Source: Muricea muricata (Eukaryota > Cnidaria > Anthozoa > Malacalcyonacea > Plexauridae). From it: 64,000 bases of DNA. Shown in pieces: positions 37,030-47,116 of the stretch (its first letter is position 1; each line of letters begins with the position of its first letter). A program made the position numbers and the translations under genes. The notes under the pieces were generated by a model. The model saw nothing but the letters and a program-made list of their open reading frames with translations, was not told the DNA's origin and searched no databases. Location of the stretch: NCBI GenBank assembly GCA_963855995.1, contig OY979718.1, positions 40,731,559 through 40,795,558 on the forward strand. The letters run 5' to 3'.

Positions 37030-37906
37030 ATTTCAAACCCCCTGGGTTTACTTTCGATTTAAAACGCCAGAAAAGTCTTATATATTTTACCGTTTTATAA
37101 CTGCGCTCAACTTGTAAATTTCCAAGCAGGAAATGACACGTGATCGCCCTATGAATATTCGATGAGTGTTTAGATATTCTTGATGACATGACGTATAGCA
37201 GAATCGTGTAACATTCCACAACGCTGACCAAAGGTACTGGCTCACTGAGTATAATGACGCTGGAACCACCGCGTATAATGTTCAAAGCACTGCGTATAAA
37301 GGTGAAAGCACCGCATATAATGATGAAAGCACCGCGTACAAAGGTGAAATCACCGCGTATAATGATGAAAGCACCGCATATAATGATGAAAGCGCCGCGT
37401 ATAATGATGAAATAACTGCGTATAATGATGAAAGCACTGCGTATAATGCTCAAAGCACAGCATATAATGTTCAAAGCACCGCATATAATGTTCGAAGCAC
37501 CGCATATAATGTTCGAAGCACCGCATATAATGCTCGAAGCACCGCATATAATGTTTAAAGCACCGCATATAATACTCAAAGCACCGCATATAATGTTTAA
37601 AGCACCGCATATAATGCTCGAAGCACCGCATATAATGTTTAAAGCACCGCATATAATGTTTAAAGCACCGCATATAATGTTTAAAGCACCGCATATAATG
37701 TTTAAAGCACCGCATATAATGTTTAAAGCACCGCATATAATGCTTAAAGCACCGCATATAATGCTCAAAGCACCGCATATAATGTTTAAAGCACCGCATA
37801 TAATACTCAAAGCACCGCATGTCATGTTTAAAGCACCGTATATAATGTATAAAGCACCTAATGAAATGACGTTTTATCACTTAAGACAGCTATGGCTTTC
37901 CATAAT
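36938..37906 (-). repeat. Inner right arm of the nested palindrome
   Basis: Near-identical reverse complement of 34,237-35,127 but longer, because its minisatellite has extra units. The frame starting MIKRHFIRCF is 148 codons on the left and 176 on the right. The 28-codon gap equals exactly four 21-bp units. Confidence 0.95.
37268..37868 (-). repeat. 21-bp minisatellite, right array
   Basis: Reverse-complement consensus GCACCGCATATAATGTTTAA plus A, about 28 units. The added units relative to the left array are of the GTTCGAAGCACC and GTTTAAAGCACC types in the middle of the array. Confidence 0.95.
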
Positions 37907-38111
37907 GCTGCCTCCTGCAAACTTGTAGTGTACCAATACTGAAGGACTTTACGCAGATGTTCAATTTCACATTTAATACTAAGCAAAAATCAAAATAACA
38001 CTCAAAATCAAAATCACTAGAAGTAGTAATTTGCAAAAAAGTTAAATTCACTACAAGAACATACTAAACAACCAGTTGTCTACTCCAGAAGTCTTTAACG
38101 AACGATATTTG

Positions 38112-38486
38112 ATATATGATAAACATCGTTTTCTAAATATATGCGATCGGTCGTGATTCGAAGTGTTAAAAGTTCAATAATCCACGCAAACTAACGAAAC
38201 CGGTCAAAACGTCCACTCCTTGAAATCTTTATCGAACGATAATTTTGTAAGAATCTAGCCCAATCTTCTCATTTTGCGCTCAAAACCTCCGCAATAGTGA
38301 TCTATTTTCAAAAAAGTCCAGTTGAAGGTGATTCGCAGCAGTTAAACCATCAAAAAAGCTCAAAAACCTGTTTTTTGTAATACAATTCCTAATGTTTTTG
38401 CCCGGTTGCGACGCCATCTTGGATTCTTCTATTGGGGGTCACGCGCGCTAGGTATACGTCAGCAATCTAGGTCTACTATATCTATG
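38112..38486 (-). repeat. Outer right terminal inverted repeat of the 5.6-kb element
   Basis: Reverse complement of 32,901-33,279 with roughly one difference per 8-10 bases in the stretches compared by eye. Ends TCTACTATATCTATG, followed immediately by the target duplication. Confidence 0.88.
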
Positions 38487-39065
38487 GGTAGTAAAAATAA
38501 TATGTCATGACGTCATCCTCACTGATCTCAACAATATGGCGGACTATCATGAATGGCTAACACTGATTGGCCAGATTTAAAATTTATTGTTGATTGATTA
38601 ATCACGAATTCAAGTTATTCAACTGTCAGCAAATATTTAACCCTTTACTTCATGACATTTTACTTTCATCGCAAAAAAATAATTTTCTTAGGTTTTATAA
38701 CAAGCATCCAGAGAGAAATCAGACCAGAATATGAAAAACCAAGAAAAAATTAATTCTCTAGGAATTTTAGGATGTTGTCACACGACAACATTATGATGTA
38801 AAGGTGCACAAAATTCCTGAATTTGAAAATAGAACTAATGTAAAGTAACCTTAAATAAATTGACAAACAACTTCTTTTTGGCATTCCATAACTTTTAAAA
38901 CTTATAAAATAACAATATTTTACTACATTATTAGCTAAAAGAACCATGTATGCAGTATGTTTAACTTACAAAACTGTTAAAAATATGAATCTAGATTAAT
39001 GTCAATACAATGTGTTCATTGATCTCAAAAATCGAATCAAATTGCACATGCACAGTAGTTTGGTT

Positions 39066-40970
39066 TTAAGCTCCCTGATGAAAATTGTGGAAGCAGTTGC
39101 GATCTTTTACTAAGCACAAGTGAACATGACATTTGCTGCATTCTACTCTGGAATAGCCTTTCTTGCAAAGTCTGCAACGTTGCTGTTTATCAGCAAATAG
39201 GGGGAAATGTCCTACTTGGTCGAACCTTATGTCATTCTGTGGAATTGCAACAGATGATCTTTGGCGCTTTGATGTACCATCGGTATCTGGCACTGGGGAA
39301 AGTGAGGGACGGCCCCGCTTACCTTGTGGTGTCTGTTTTCCTACCTTGCCAGCTTGTAGAAGTGAATTGGCTATTTGAATTTGGAATTTCAGAAGAGGTA
39401 GAACATTCTTCTTAGCAATTTTCTTTTGTTCACAATGTCGTCGATAAATCAGCCATGCATTCACGATAGATACTCCAATGCAATAATAAACAATATGCAT
39501 ATACCATTTTCGGGTACCTAGCTTTATACGGTATAAAGCTAATAGCATGTCGCAAAGATCTACTCCACCCATATGCTTGTTGTACTCGTGCACAATTTCA
39601 GGACATGGAACGTCGATCTTCCCCTTGTCTTTTCCACTCCACCGTTTAACTGGATCTCCACTACCAATTCCGACAAATGATGAGACAAGTTGAACCACTC
39701 CATTGTCCAACCATCGAACAAGAACTACATTAGACTTTTTATCAACACGATAATCAATTGAGCCTCGGCCTTCAGCAACTAGCACTTTCTTGCTTTTCAA
39801 CAGCTTATCTGCTCCAAGCAAGCGATTAGAACGTATTGTACCTAGTGCCCATATTCCATCAGCTTTCAAGTACTTAATCACATTAATGCTGGTAAAAAGA
39901 TTATCAAAATAGACTTTGTGACCAAGATTCTTTGGCAAGTGCTCAACTAGTCGTTTAACTACAGCACCAACTTTACCAAATTCTTTATCTTCTTTTTGCT
40001 TCCCAGTGTACACTTCAAAATCGTACAAAATTCCACTATTTCCACATCTTGCCCATACTTTGATCCCCCATTTGTGGGGTTTCTTTGGTAAATATTGACG
40101 AAGGGAGCTCCTGCACTTGGTTGGAATCATTTGTTCATCAATAGAGTGATATTCTTCACAGGGAACAGCTCTACACTTGGAAACTAATGATTGTAACATT
40201 GGTCTCACTTTGTACAACTTGTCATAATTTGCTTCTCCCTGCTTTGGCATTTTACTGTTGTCCGCTATATGAAAATATCGCTTCAAATTTTCAAAACGAT
40301 TTATGCTCATAACATCTGCAATTGACGGAATTCTTGTTTCTGGAGACCAATACATCCTGTAGGTGGGGTATTTTATGATTCCCATTAGGACCATTATACC
40401 AAGAAATTGTTCCATTTCTTGAATATTGGTTTGTATACTCTTTCCAGAAATTTGCACTGAATACAAGTTCGTCTGTTCGCTAATTGTTTCAATAAGTTCA
40501 TTGTTAAAAAACATGTCGAAATATTTCTTGGGATCAAGATCATTTTCTGGGGGATCTGGGAATGAAGGGCCATTAAATTGGGCATTTACCTCTTCAGGGT
40601 TACATTTTTTCCATTTTACCTCATTCTTGTTTTTTTTATTCTTATTTCCAGATTGAGTTTTCCTCTCTACAGGAACATCACCTGATTCATCATAATCAGT
40701 GCTGTCATCTTCCTCATGATATGAACTTTCAGAAGTGTCTGAATCACTGGTCTCACCCTCAATCTCATCAACAACATCTTCAAACATTTCATCAATCAAA
40801 TTTTTTTCTTGATCAAATAAAGCAAGTTCATCTTCCTCTGGTACATTTGCCTCATCTGTTTCACTCAAATTATTATCTGGTACAAAACTAGCTTCTCGCA
40901 CAGCTTGCCTTCTAAATCCAGTGGCTGACACACAAGTTGTCTTGTAGAACTTGCTCACTTCAATTGGCAT
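39066..40970 (-). CDS. piggyBac-family transposase, intact (634 aa)
   Basis: A single uninterrupted frame in a piggyBac element with TTAA ends. The family excises and inserts DNA by an RNase H-like DDD mechanism. Acidic N-terminus (residues about 37-98), catalytic-core landmarks YHSIDEQMIPTK (D278), HKVYFDNLFTS (D356) and MGGVDLCDM (D471 and D474), the usual positions of the three catalytic aspartates, and a basic stretch near 550-572. The C-terminus has a Cys-rich zinc-binding domain (C599, C602, C611, C614, C619, C626, H628, H631). Length is normal for the family. No stop or frameshift was seen, so it could be active or recently active. Start chosen at the first ATG, 63 residues before the long acidic tract ends. 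Confidence 0.95.
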   Translation of the reverse strand: MPIEVSKFYKTTCVSATGFRRQAVREASFVPDNNLSETDEANVPEEDELALFDQEKNLIDEMFEDVVDEIEGETSDSDTSESSYHEEDDSTDYDESGDVPVERKTQSGNKNKKNKNEVKWKKCNPEEVNAQFNGPSFPDPPENDLDPKKYFDMFFNNELIETISEQTNLYSVQISGKSIQTNIQEMEQFLGIMVLMGIIKYPTYRMYWSPETRIPSIADVMSINRFENLKRYFHIADNSKMPKQGEANYDKLYKVRPMLQSLVSKCRAVPCEEYHSIDEQMIPTKCRSSLRQYLPKKPHKWGIKVWARCGNSGILYDFEVYTGKQKEDKEFGKVGAVVKRLVEHLPKNLGHKVYFDNLFTSINVIKYLKADGIWALGTIRSNRLLGADKLLKSKKVLVAEGRGSIDYRVDKKSNVVLVRWLDNGVVQLVSSFVGIGSGDPVKRWSGKDKGKIDVPCPEIVHEYNKHMGGVDLCDMLLALYRIKLGTRKWYMHIVYYCIGVSIVNAWLIYRRHCEQKKIAKKNVLPLLKFQIQIANSLLQAGKVGKQTPQGKRGRPSLSPVPDTDGTSKRQRSSVAIPQNDIRFDQVGHFPLFADKQQRCRLCKKGYSRVECSKCHVHLCLVKDRNCFHNFHQGA

Positions 40971-41550
40971 TTTTGGTCTTCATTTTGTTGCAATTACTTT
41001 TGAGAGAAAGTACCAATCATGAAGCATTCGAGTTGATATTGGAGTTAAATCCTAAGAATAGTAGAATACGAATTTACACATTAGAAGTAACTAATAATAC
41101 TCCTCCAAATCATTAAAAAGCTTAACTTACCAAAATATGTCAAGAAGTTAAAAGAAAACGTATTTAAATTATGTATTTATTGATAAATCTATTTGAAAAT
41201 TCAGATCTATTTTATGACCATATCTTCATAACGTTGTTGCTCAACAACAAATCTATATCAACGTTTTCCGCTTACTTGTGCATTGTTATTTGGTATATTA
41301 CATTAACACCAGATAAATGAAGCTTTAAAATGTTTAGCGAAATTTTTTTTATGTTCTTTACGCTCCTTACCTTCGAAAAAATATAATTCAAAATCGGTGT
41401 CATCATACTTCGGTGATCCGCCATATTGAATTGCCCAATGTGCAGTAACAGGAAGTCGATGATAAACGGAAATGATTTTGTATCCATGGTTACAATCTTG
41501 AATAATTATCCCGCGGTTTTCTGGCCCAGACCCTCATTAATTGCGTCAAT

Positions 41551-41966
41551 TGGACAATTTGCATAATAGACTAACTTTCGATCTTGGCAAAAAGAACAAA
41601 ATCTTTTACTACAGCTAGAAAGAGCATCCTAAGATTAGTACAACTGCAGAATTTGGTGGAGAAATGTTGTAAAATACGGAAAATATAGCCCCGCGAAGTT
41701 TGAAAATTTTGTATATATTTGTATTACGCGCGGGAAAAGTTACCATTTTCGCGCCAATTTTAGCTCAAAAATGGTAACTTTTTCCGCGCGTAATACAAAT
41801 ATATACAAAATTTGCAAACTTCGCAGGGCTATATTTTCCGTATTTTACAACATTTCGCCACCAAACTTTTCAACTCTACTGATTTTAAGGTGCTCTTTTT
41901 AACTGTGGTAAAATATTTCGTTCGTCTTGTCTAGTTCGACCTTTAGTCTATTATGCAAATTGTCCA
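41551..41966. repeat. ~416-bp hairpin MITE inside the piggyBac right end
   Basis: Outer ends GGACAATTTGCATAATAGAC and its complement GTCTATTATGCAAATTGTCC. Inner arms form a long stem (GTTGTAAAATACGGAAAATA with its complement, plus GTATTACGCGCG near the loop). It lies between the transposase 5' end and the right TTAA end. No clear target duplication. Confidence 0.85.
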
Positions 41967-42136
41967 TTATGCAAAGAATTCTTTGTTGCTGTACAACAAC
42001 ATTATGAAGTAAAGGGTTAACTTTACTTAGCTTTTTGCACTATAATATTTTGTATTTTTGCAAAAAGTTTTGGGAACTTTAACAACAATTTATTGTTGCA
42101 AAAATTAAATAAAAAACATTTATCAGGTCAACAAAT

Positions 42137-42244
42137 ATGAAGTCACGCAAGCAGCGAAAGGAAAACGAGGAAGCACAACGTTTAGCAAGGCGAAACGAGC
42201 GTAGACGACGACAAAGGCTCGAGGAGACTGCCGAAGAAGATTGA
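42137..42244 (+). CDS. Short Arg/Glu-rich open frame (35 aa)
   Basis: ATG frame MKSRKQRKENEEAQRLARRN continues with RRRRQRLEETAEED and a stop. The charged heptad-like pattern resembles N-terminal leaders of some mobile-element proteins, but no domain is present. It is probably a fragment. Function unknown. Confidence 0.25.
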   Translation: MKSRKQRKENEEAQRLARRNERRRRQRLEETAEED

Positions 42245-42694
42245 AGAGAGATTAATTCGGGGAAAATACAGAGAAGCGCCAACAATTGACTATGGCGTGA
42301 AACACAAGGCAAGTTTGTTGATAATGCGTATTCATCATACTTGTGTTTTAATGCTTTATAAAGGCCGGCGTAGCCGTACTCATCCAGTCTATTCACTGTT
42401 TAAATTCCAGAGTAAGTTTATGTTTTGTAAATGCAAGACTGTCTTCTTATTATTAATGTAGTTAATAGGTCGTATTTTATACCAAATTTAAGCTTACATT
42501 AGGCGTAATAACATACCGATGACAAATGTTGTACCATTTAAAAAAATTGTCAATAAAACAAGGATTAAAAACTCAATATTTTGTCATTTTGAAAAAACAT
42601 ACAGAAAGAATAACAATTGCCGTGTTGCTATGACAACAACCTACACGAATACTTCATGTAATTCCGAAAATTTAGTTGTATTCTCTTAGTTAGT

Positions 42695-42965
42695 GGCGAA
42701 GGGTTGCTGCATGCATGTATTTCTAGTCATTAGCATCAATGGTTGGCATGGCAATAACATTTTTTCTCTCGATATTTTCTGTTTCATGTTATGGCATCTC
42801 GCCGAAGACGAAATTCGTCAATCGCTTGAGGAAAAAGACTCCAAAAACACATGGAAAAAGAACATACAAAGTCGCTCAACAAGTGTTTCATGAATATTGT
42901 TGGAAAAGGCGATTGCAGAACCAACAGAGAAAAGCGAAATTGCTCGAGTTTTAAAAAGGTTTTAG
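42695..42965 (+). pseudogene. Fragment of Crypton-like recombinase N-terminal domain (first repeat)
   Basis: Frame-shifted pieces read AEDEIRQSLEEKDSKNT, then KVAQQVFHEYCW, then a region equivalent to EPTEKSEIARVLKRF in the 59.4-kb copy. The same domain recurs immediately downstream at 43,085-43,260, so the N-terminal module is present twice. The nearly identical sequence at 59,291-59,560 preserves the second half in one frame. Confidence 0.5.
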
Positions 42966-43009
42966 AAAGAGAAATCTATTCTTTCGTTACCATGTTTATT
43001 TTCTCCACT

Positions 43010-43080
43010 TACAATGTATAATCAAACAATTATCAGATTTGGTTTTTGTGTTATGCGGAATTATCAATGTCGAGGTAAGA
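43010..43080 (+). repeat. Inverted repeat, left arm flanking the recombinase
   Basis: Contains TTTTTGTGTTATGCGGAATT and TCAATGTCGAGGTAAG. The partner (reverse complement) is at about 44,515-44,595. In the 59.6-kb copy the two arms lie next to each other as a hairpin. Confidence 0.7.
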
Positions 43081-43084
43081 GTTA

Positions 43085-44132
43085 TTGAAAACTTTTCAGA
43101 AGACGAAACACAAAAATTACTCGAAAACAAAAACGCAGATAACATGAAAAGAACGCATAAAGTTGCTAAGGGAGTATTTTATGAATATCTAAATTAAAAA
43201 GGAATACCAGAACCGACCAAAAAAAGCGAACTTGCTCAAGTGCTTAAGAAATTTTATGTCGAAGCGCGAAAAAAAGATGGTTCGTCTTACAGTATGGGAA
43301 GCCTTAGAACAATCCGATTTGGTTTGAAAAGATATTTAAAGATCGTGACAGGCTTTGATATTGCTAATGATGAAGGATTCAACGAAGCGAATGAAGTTTT
43401 CTCAGCCAAATGTGCTCAACTGAAGAAAGAAGGACTTGTCTAGCAAAAGTGCAACACAAGCCTCCAATAGCCAATGCAGACTTGACAAAACTTTACGAAA
43501 GTGCTGTGTTCAACACCGATAATCCGAAAACCCTTTTGAACAAAGTGTTTTTCGAAATCATGCTGTGCTTTTGCCGTCGTGGACGTCAAAACCTACGCGA
43601 GTTAAAGAAGTCGCACTTTGCTGTTGTGGTCGATGCATCGGGGAAAAAGTTTGTGACGAAAGTTGTTGACGAGCTAACCAAAAACCACAGAGAAAACGAC
43701 GAAGCCGAACAAGGAGGGATGATGTATGCAACCAAAGGCCCATTCTGTCCTTTTGCATCTTTTGAGAAATACCTAAAGCATTTAAACCCACAGAATGGAT
43801 TCTTGTTTCTATGTCCAAAGAAGAATACAACGGCAGATTCTGATGTTTGGTATGACAACATGGTCGTCGGCAAAAGATACCTAGGCGACATGATGAAAAA
43901 CATATCCAAACAGGTAGGTTAATCACAGCAGTACACAAACCATTCAATACGAGCGACAGCGGTCACAATCTTAGATAAATCAGGTTTTGAGGCTCGCCAC
44001 ATCACGTCTGTTAGTGGCCATCGTTCCGAGAGTTCCATCCGAAGTTATATCAAGACGGACGAAGCTACAAAGAAGCGAATCTCAGAAACCTTGCAACTAC
44101 AGGTACCAGCGGCAGCGACTTTCCAGCTATGA
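43085..44132 (+). pseudogene. Crypton-like tyrosine recombinase (DUF3504-type), broken
   Basis: N-terminal module with FSEDETQKLLENKNADN and a stop after VFYEYLN, a middle section (43,240-43,443, GSLRTIRFGLKRYLKI), a frame change near 43,440, then a catalytic section (43,410-43,922) with FCRRGRQNLRELKK (Arg box) and KGPFCPFASFEKYLK. After an in-frame TAA (43,920-43,922) the same frame continues with YTNHSIRAT (HxxR), VSGHRSESS and IRSY (Tyr nucleophile candidate), ending at about 44,132. This is the order of a DUF3504/Crypton tyrosine recombinase, which performs DNA strand exchange. Three or more lesions make it a pseudogene. Confidence 0.75.
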
Positions 44133-44514
44133 TATATATGACCCGCAACAGATAACGGAACCAGCATTAGGAGCAACAAGTTTATCTCCCCTATTGACCC
44201 TTTCACAAGAACAGCATATTTTGACAGAACAGACCTGAACTTGACTACCAACACACGGGTTTCCAAACAGTATATACGTTTAATAATTGTAATGTATACT
44301 TTAACAATTAAATACGTTAACGATAACATGTTTCTTTTACACTTGCAATTAATTTAACTGTTGGACTTGTTTGTCTTGTTTAACTGTTGGACTTGTTTAT
44401 GTCTTATCAATTAATTGACGTATTATTTGGTGTGCCTATGTTTTCATAAATAAAGTTTTTCAAGCGTTAATACTATGTTTATTATTCTTCAAATGTATAA
44501 TAAAACAATTATTG

Positions 44515-44595
44515 AATTCGTTCGGCGAGGCTGATAACGCTTACCGAGACCTTGATAATTCTGCATATCACAAAAATCCAATAATTGTTAATAGT
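44515..44595 (-). repeat. Inverted repeat, right arm flanking the recombinase
   Basis: Reverse complement of 43,010-43,080 with a few changes (ATAACGCTTACCGAGACC, ATTCTGCATATCACAAAAAT). Confidence 0.7.
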
Positions 44596-44703
44596 CTTTA
44601 TTATCGATCTTCACTCAAGAAAATTCTATGGATTTACAATGATGAGTAACTATTATACAATATATCTATACCTATAAAATATGCATATTGAAGATCTATC
44701 AAT

Positions 44704-44738
44704 GTATATATAATATATATATATATATATATCATATA

Positions 44739-44830
<92 letters not shown>

Positions 44831-44843
44831 GTATATATATATC
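44704..44843. repeat. (TA)n microsatellite
   Basis: About 140 bp of TA repeats with a few imperfections (TAATAT, CATATA, TATGTA) at the edges. Confidence 0.95.
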
Positions 44844-44919
44844 AATGTAATATACTTAAAAAATAGCATAGTGGAGGGGAAACAGTGTTAAATAGTGTTA
44901 ATAGAGTTTAGAAATGGTT

Positions 44920-46880
44920 CTAGGCAGTATTGTGGTTCTTCAGAATAGAAATTGCTCTGGGGATGAAGGATGATTGATGTCTATTTGTGCGGGAAATTGG
45001 CTGTGGTAAAACAGAATCTTTCCTCATATCATATGTGTGAGATATGGGTGAAAGAATAAATTTGTTGCATGGATGAGTCGTGTCAGATTGAATTCGTTTG
45101 AACTCTTTCATGGTGATAATGTCTCTCCTTTCTTGTAACATTTGCAAATTATCTCGAGGTATACCAAGAATGTTCATAGATCTGTTTTGGATATTATCGA
45201 TTTCATCCACTTTCAAATTGGTGCTGCATATTCTAGTACGGATTTTTTTTTTGGTGGCACGTAAGGCCAACCTCTTGTGGTAAATTGGCTCTGCGGCATT
45301 CTCTCAAACAAAACAGACGTTTATTGGCTTTCTTTACCATCTCTTCTGCATGTCGATTCCATTTAAGGTTGTCCTGATGCCATACTCCAAGTAGCTTGTT
45401 ACTCTTTCTATTATTTCGTATTCCATAGCAAGCGGAGCTGGTTCTGGGATCGCACTGCTTAAGCATGCAGATCCACATAACTTTTGTTTTTTTGGACTTA
45501 TCTTCATCATGTTCTCAGTAGCCCAAAATTGCATAGCATCGAGGACTTCTTGCATATGGCTAGTTGTCCCCTGCGCAACCACTTCGTCCTGTGTACAATC
45601 GTCCGCGTATTTACAAGTGTTGATGGAAAGGTGATCTGGGACGGAATTTTCAAGGTCGTTCACGTGCACATTAAGGAGCGTAGGAGATATGAAAGAGCCT
45701 TGGGCAACTCCAGCGGGACACGATTTTATTGATGATGATACTCCTCCAAGGTTAACCTGTTGACTTCTGCCATCCACAAAACTGCGCGTCCAGAGCTAGA
45801 AACCTTTGATCACATTCATTTCCGCCAGCTTCCTTAATAAAATCTCGTAATGATCTACAAGATCAAAAGCCTTACGAAAGTCTATGAACAAAGCATGCAC
45901 TCCGTTCTTATCATGTGAGTTGTCGGTGGCATTAAACCAGTTCTGTGAAATGCAGGTTAAAGCGGGTACCGTTGATCGTTCAGTGGTGAATGCGTGCTGA
46001 CTATCGTTGATCTGCAGGTCAGAGTTGTTTAATATAAGCTGTAACTTTTCGAGGACCTTAGCCAATTGAAGGAGTATAGAGATTTGACGGAAGTCATTTT
46101 CGGTGTCGGTCGGAGGACATACTTTTGGAATTTGAGTGACCAAGGCGTGCTTGTATAGAGTTGGATATTTGCATTGAGTTATGCTGCTGCAGATGATATC
46201 ATGGACCACCGTGACAAGGTCTTCACAAAAACGTTTTAGTAACCGCGCAGGACTCTTATCTGAGCCTTATCTTTCCTAGGATTTAGCTGCCTCAATACAG
46301 CCTTAACTTGACCAATAGATGGAACGGGAGAGGGGGGGGTCCTCTCACAGCGATGCTACATCTGCGAGACTCGGAACAGTAGTCATGTGAAGATCTTTCC
46401 ACGGCCTTGTGAAAATATCCTGCAATAGTTCCACAGTGTTGGTTGCTTGTTCTGAGGTGCAGTTTACCATATTACTATCTGTTACAAAGCCAGCAAGCTG
46501 AAATATATCTTTATACCATCTTGATGGATTGTGATTCCGTCAGCCTTCAGCCTTTGAGCGACAGTATTCCTTTTTCGCCTTTTCAATGAGCATAGATACT
46601 TTGTGACATAGCTTTCTGTGTTCCGTTGCATTTCCGCTTGTAAAGGCTCTCTGTCTCGCTTTAATCTCCTTTTTAATGTGAGCTAGGTGTCTTCCAGGGC
46701 TTGTCCGAAGTATGTACTCGTATTGTGGTTTTGGGTAACGTCTCGTTCAGAAGTTGGACTGTAATCAATGTAAATTTCTCAACTTTGTCATCAATATCTT
46801 GTACATTGAAAACCGGACTCCATTCCGCTTGGTCGAACTTACATCCTAGTACCTTTAATTTATTTGGCTTCAACATGGCC
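44920..46880 (-). pseudogene. Minus-strand APE-type LINE, reverse transcriptase region
   Basis: Read right to left: 46,876-46,673 and frame-broken continuation, 46,209-45,796 (RT fingers with FIDFRKAFDLVDH), 45,777-45,334 (GVAQGSFISPTLLNV, then the polymerase box KYADD), 45,478-45,233 (WNRHAEEMVKKANKRLFCLR) and 45,270-44,920 (RNRSMNILG-like section ending IPRAISILKNHNT). This is the normal order of a LINE ORF2 from fingers to C-terminus. Frames change several times, so it is inactive. The endonuclease part is missing or unreadable. A CR1/Jockey-like clade is inference. Confidence 0.75.
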
Positions 46881-47116
46881 GCCGTGTTGAGGAAGGAGCG
46901 AAAGGATATTTGGCTTTTATGTCTAAAAGAAGAAGAGTTTCCTCACAAAAAACATGAAACAGAAAGAAGAGCAGCTTTGACTCACCATTTAGGCCAAATA
47001 ACGGAGAAACAAATGGTATGATTCTGTTTTGAGAGTTCAATATTTTGTTTCGACATTGTTCGCCTTTGACAGGTTTCCAGTTTTAAAATTATCGCTATAT
47101 GTTTGGCATAAACAAA

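Larger units (their letters stand above)
32901..38486. mobile_element. 5.6-kb nested-palindrome foldback transposable element
   Basis: Outer terminal inverted repeats begin CATAGATATAGTAGACCTAG and end with the complement, CTAGGTCTACTATATCTATG. An exact 8-bp duplication GGTAGTAA flanks the element (32,893-32,900 and 38,487-38,494). Inside lies a second, much larger inverted pair (34,237-35,127 with 36,938-37,906) around a low-complexity centre. Each inner arm holds a 21-bp minisatellite, a unique 330-bp stretch with TATA-like boxes and a short protein start. There is no transposase, so it must move with help from elsewhere. Left and right are not symmetrical: 33,280-34,236 has no partner of equal length on the right. 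Confidence 0.93.
38641..42016. mobile_element. piggyBac element, complete ends, TTAA target duplication
   Basis: Left end TTAA|CCCTTTACTTCATGACA (TTAA at 38,637-38,640) and right end ..TTATGAAGTAAAGGG|TTAA (TTAA at 42,017-42,020). Terminal repeats of about 13 bp are perfectly inverted. Subterminal copies of TTGT..ACAACATTATGA(T/A)GTAAAGG lie at about 38,772-38,804 and near the right end. TTAA duplication and C-rich ends are diagnostic of piggyBac. It contains one intact transposase gene and a hairpin near its right end. Confidence 0.95.

Noticed and set aside
42079-42396. 105-codon minus-strand frame
   Set aside because: Antisense of the Arg-rich short frame; its composition follows from that strand.
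46858-47029. Plus-strand frame starting MAAVLRKERKDIWLLC as a first exon
   Set aside because: A possible donor (ATG|GTATGA) follows, but it overlaps the 5' end of the minus-strand LINE and nothing downstream continues it.
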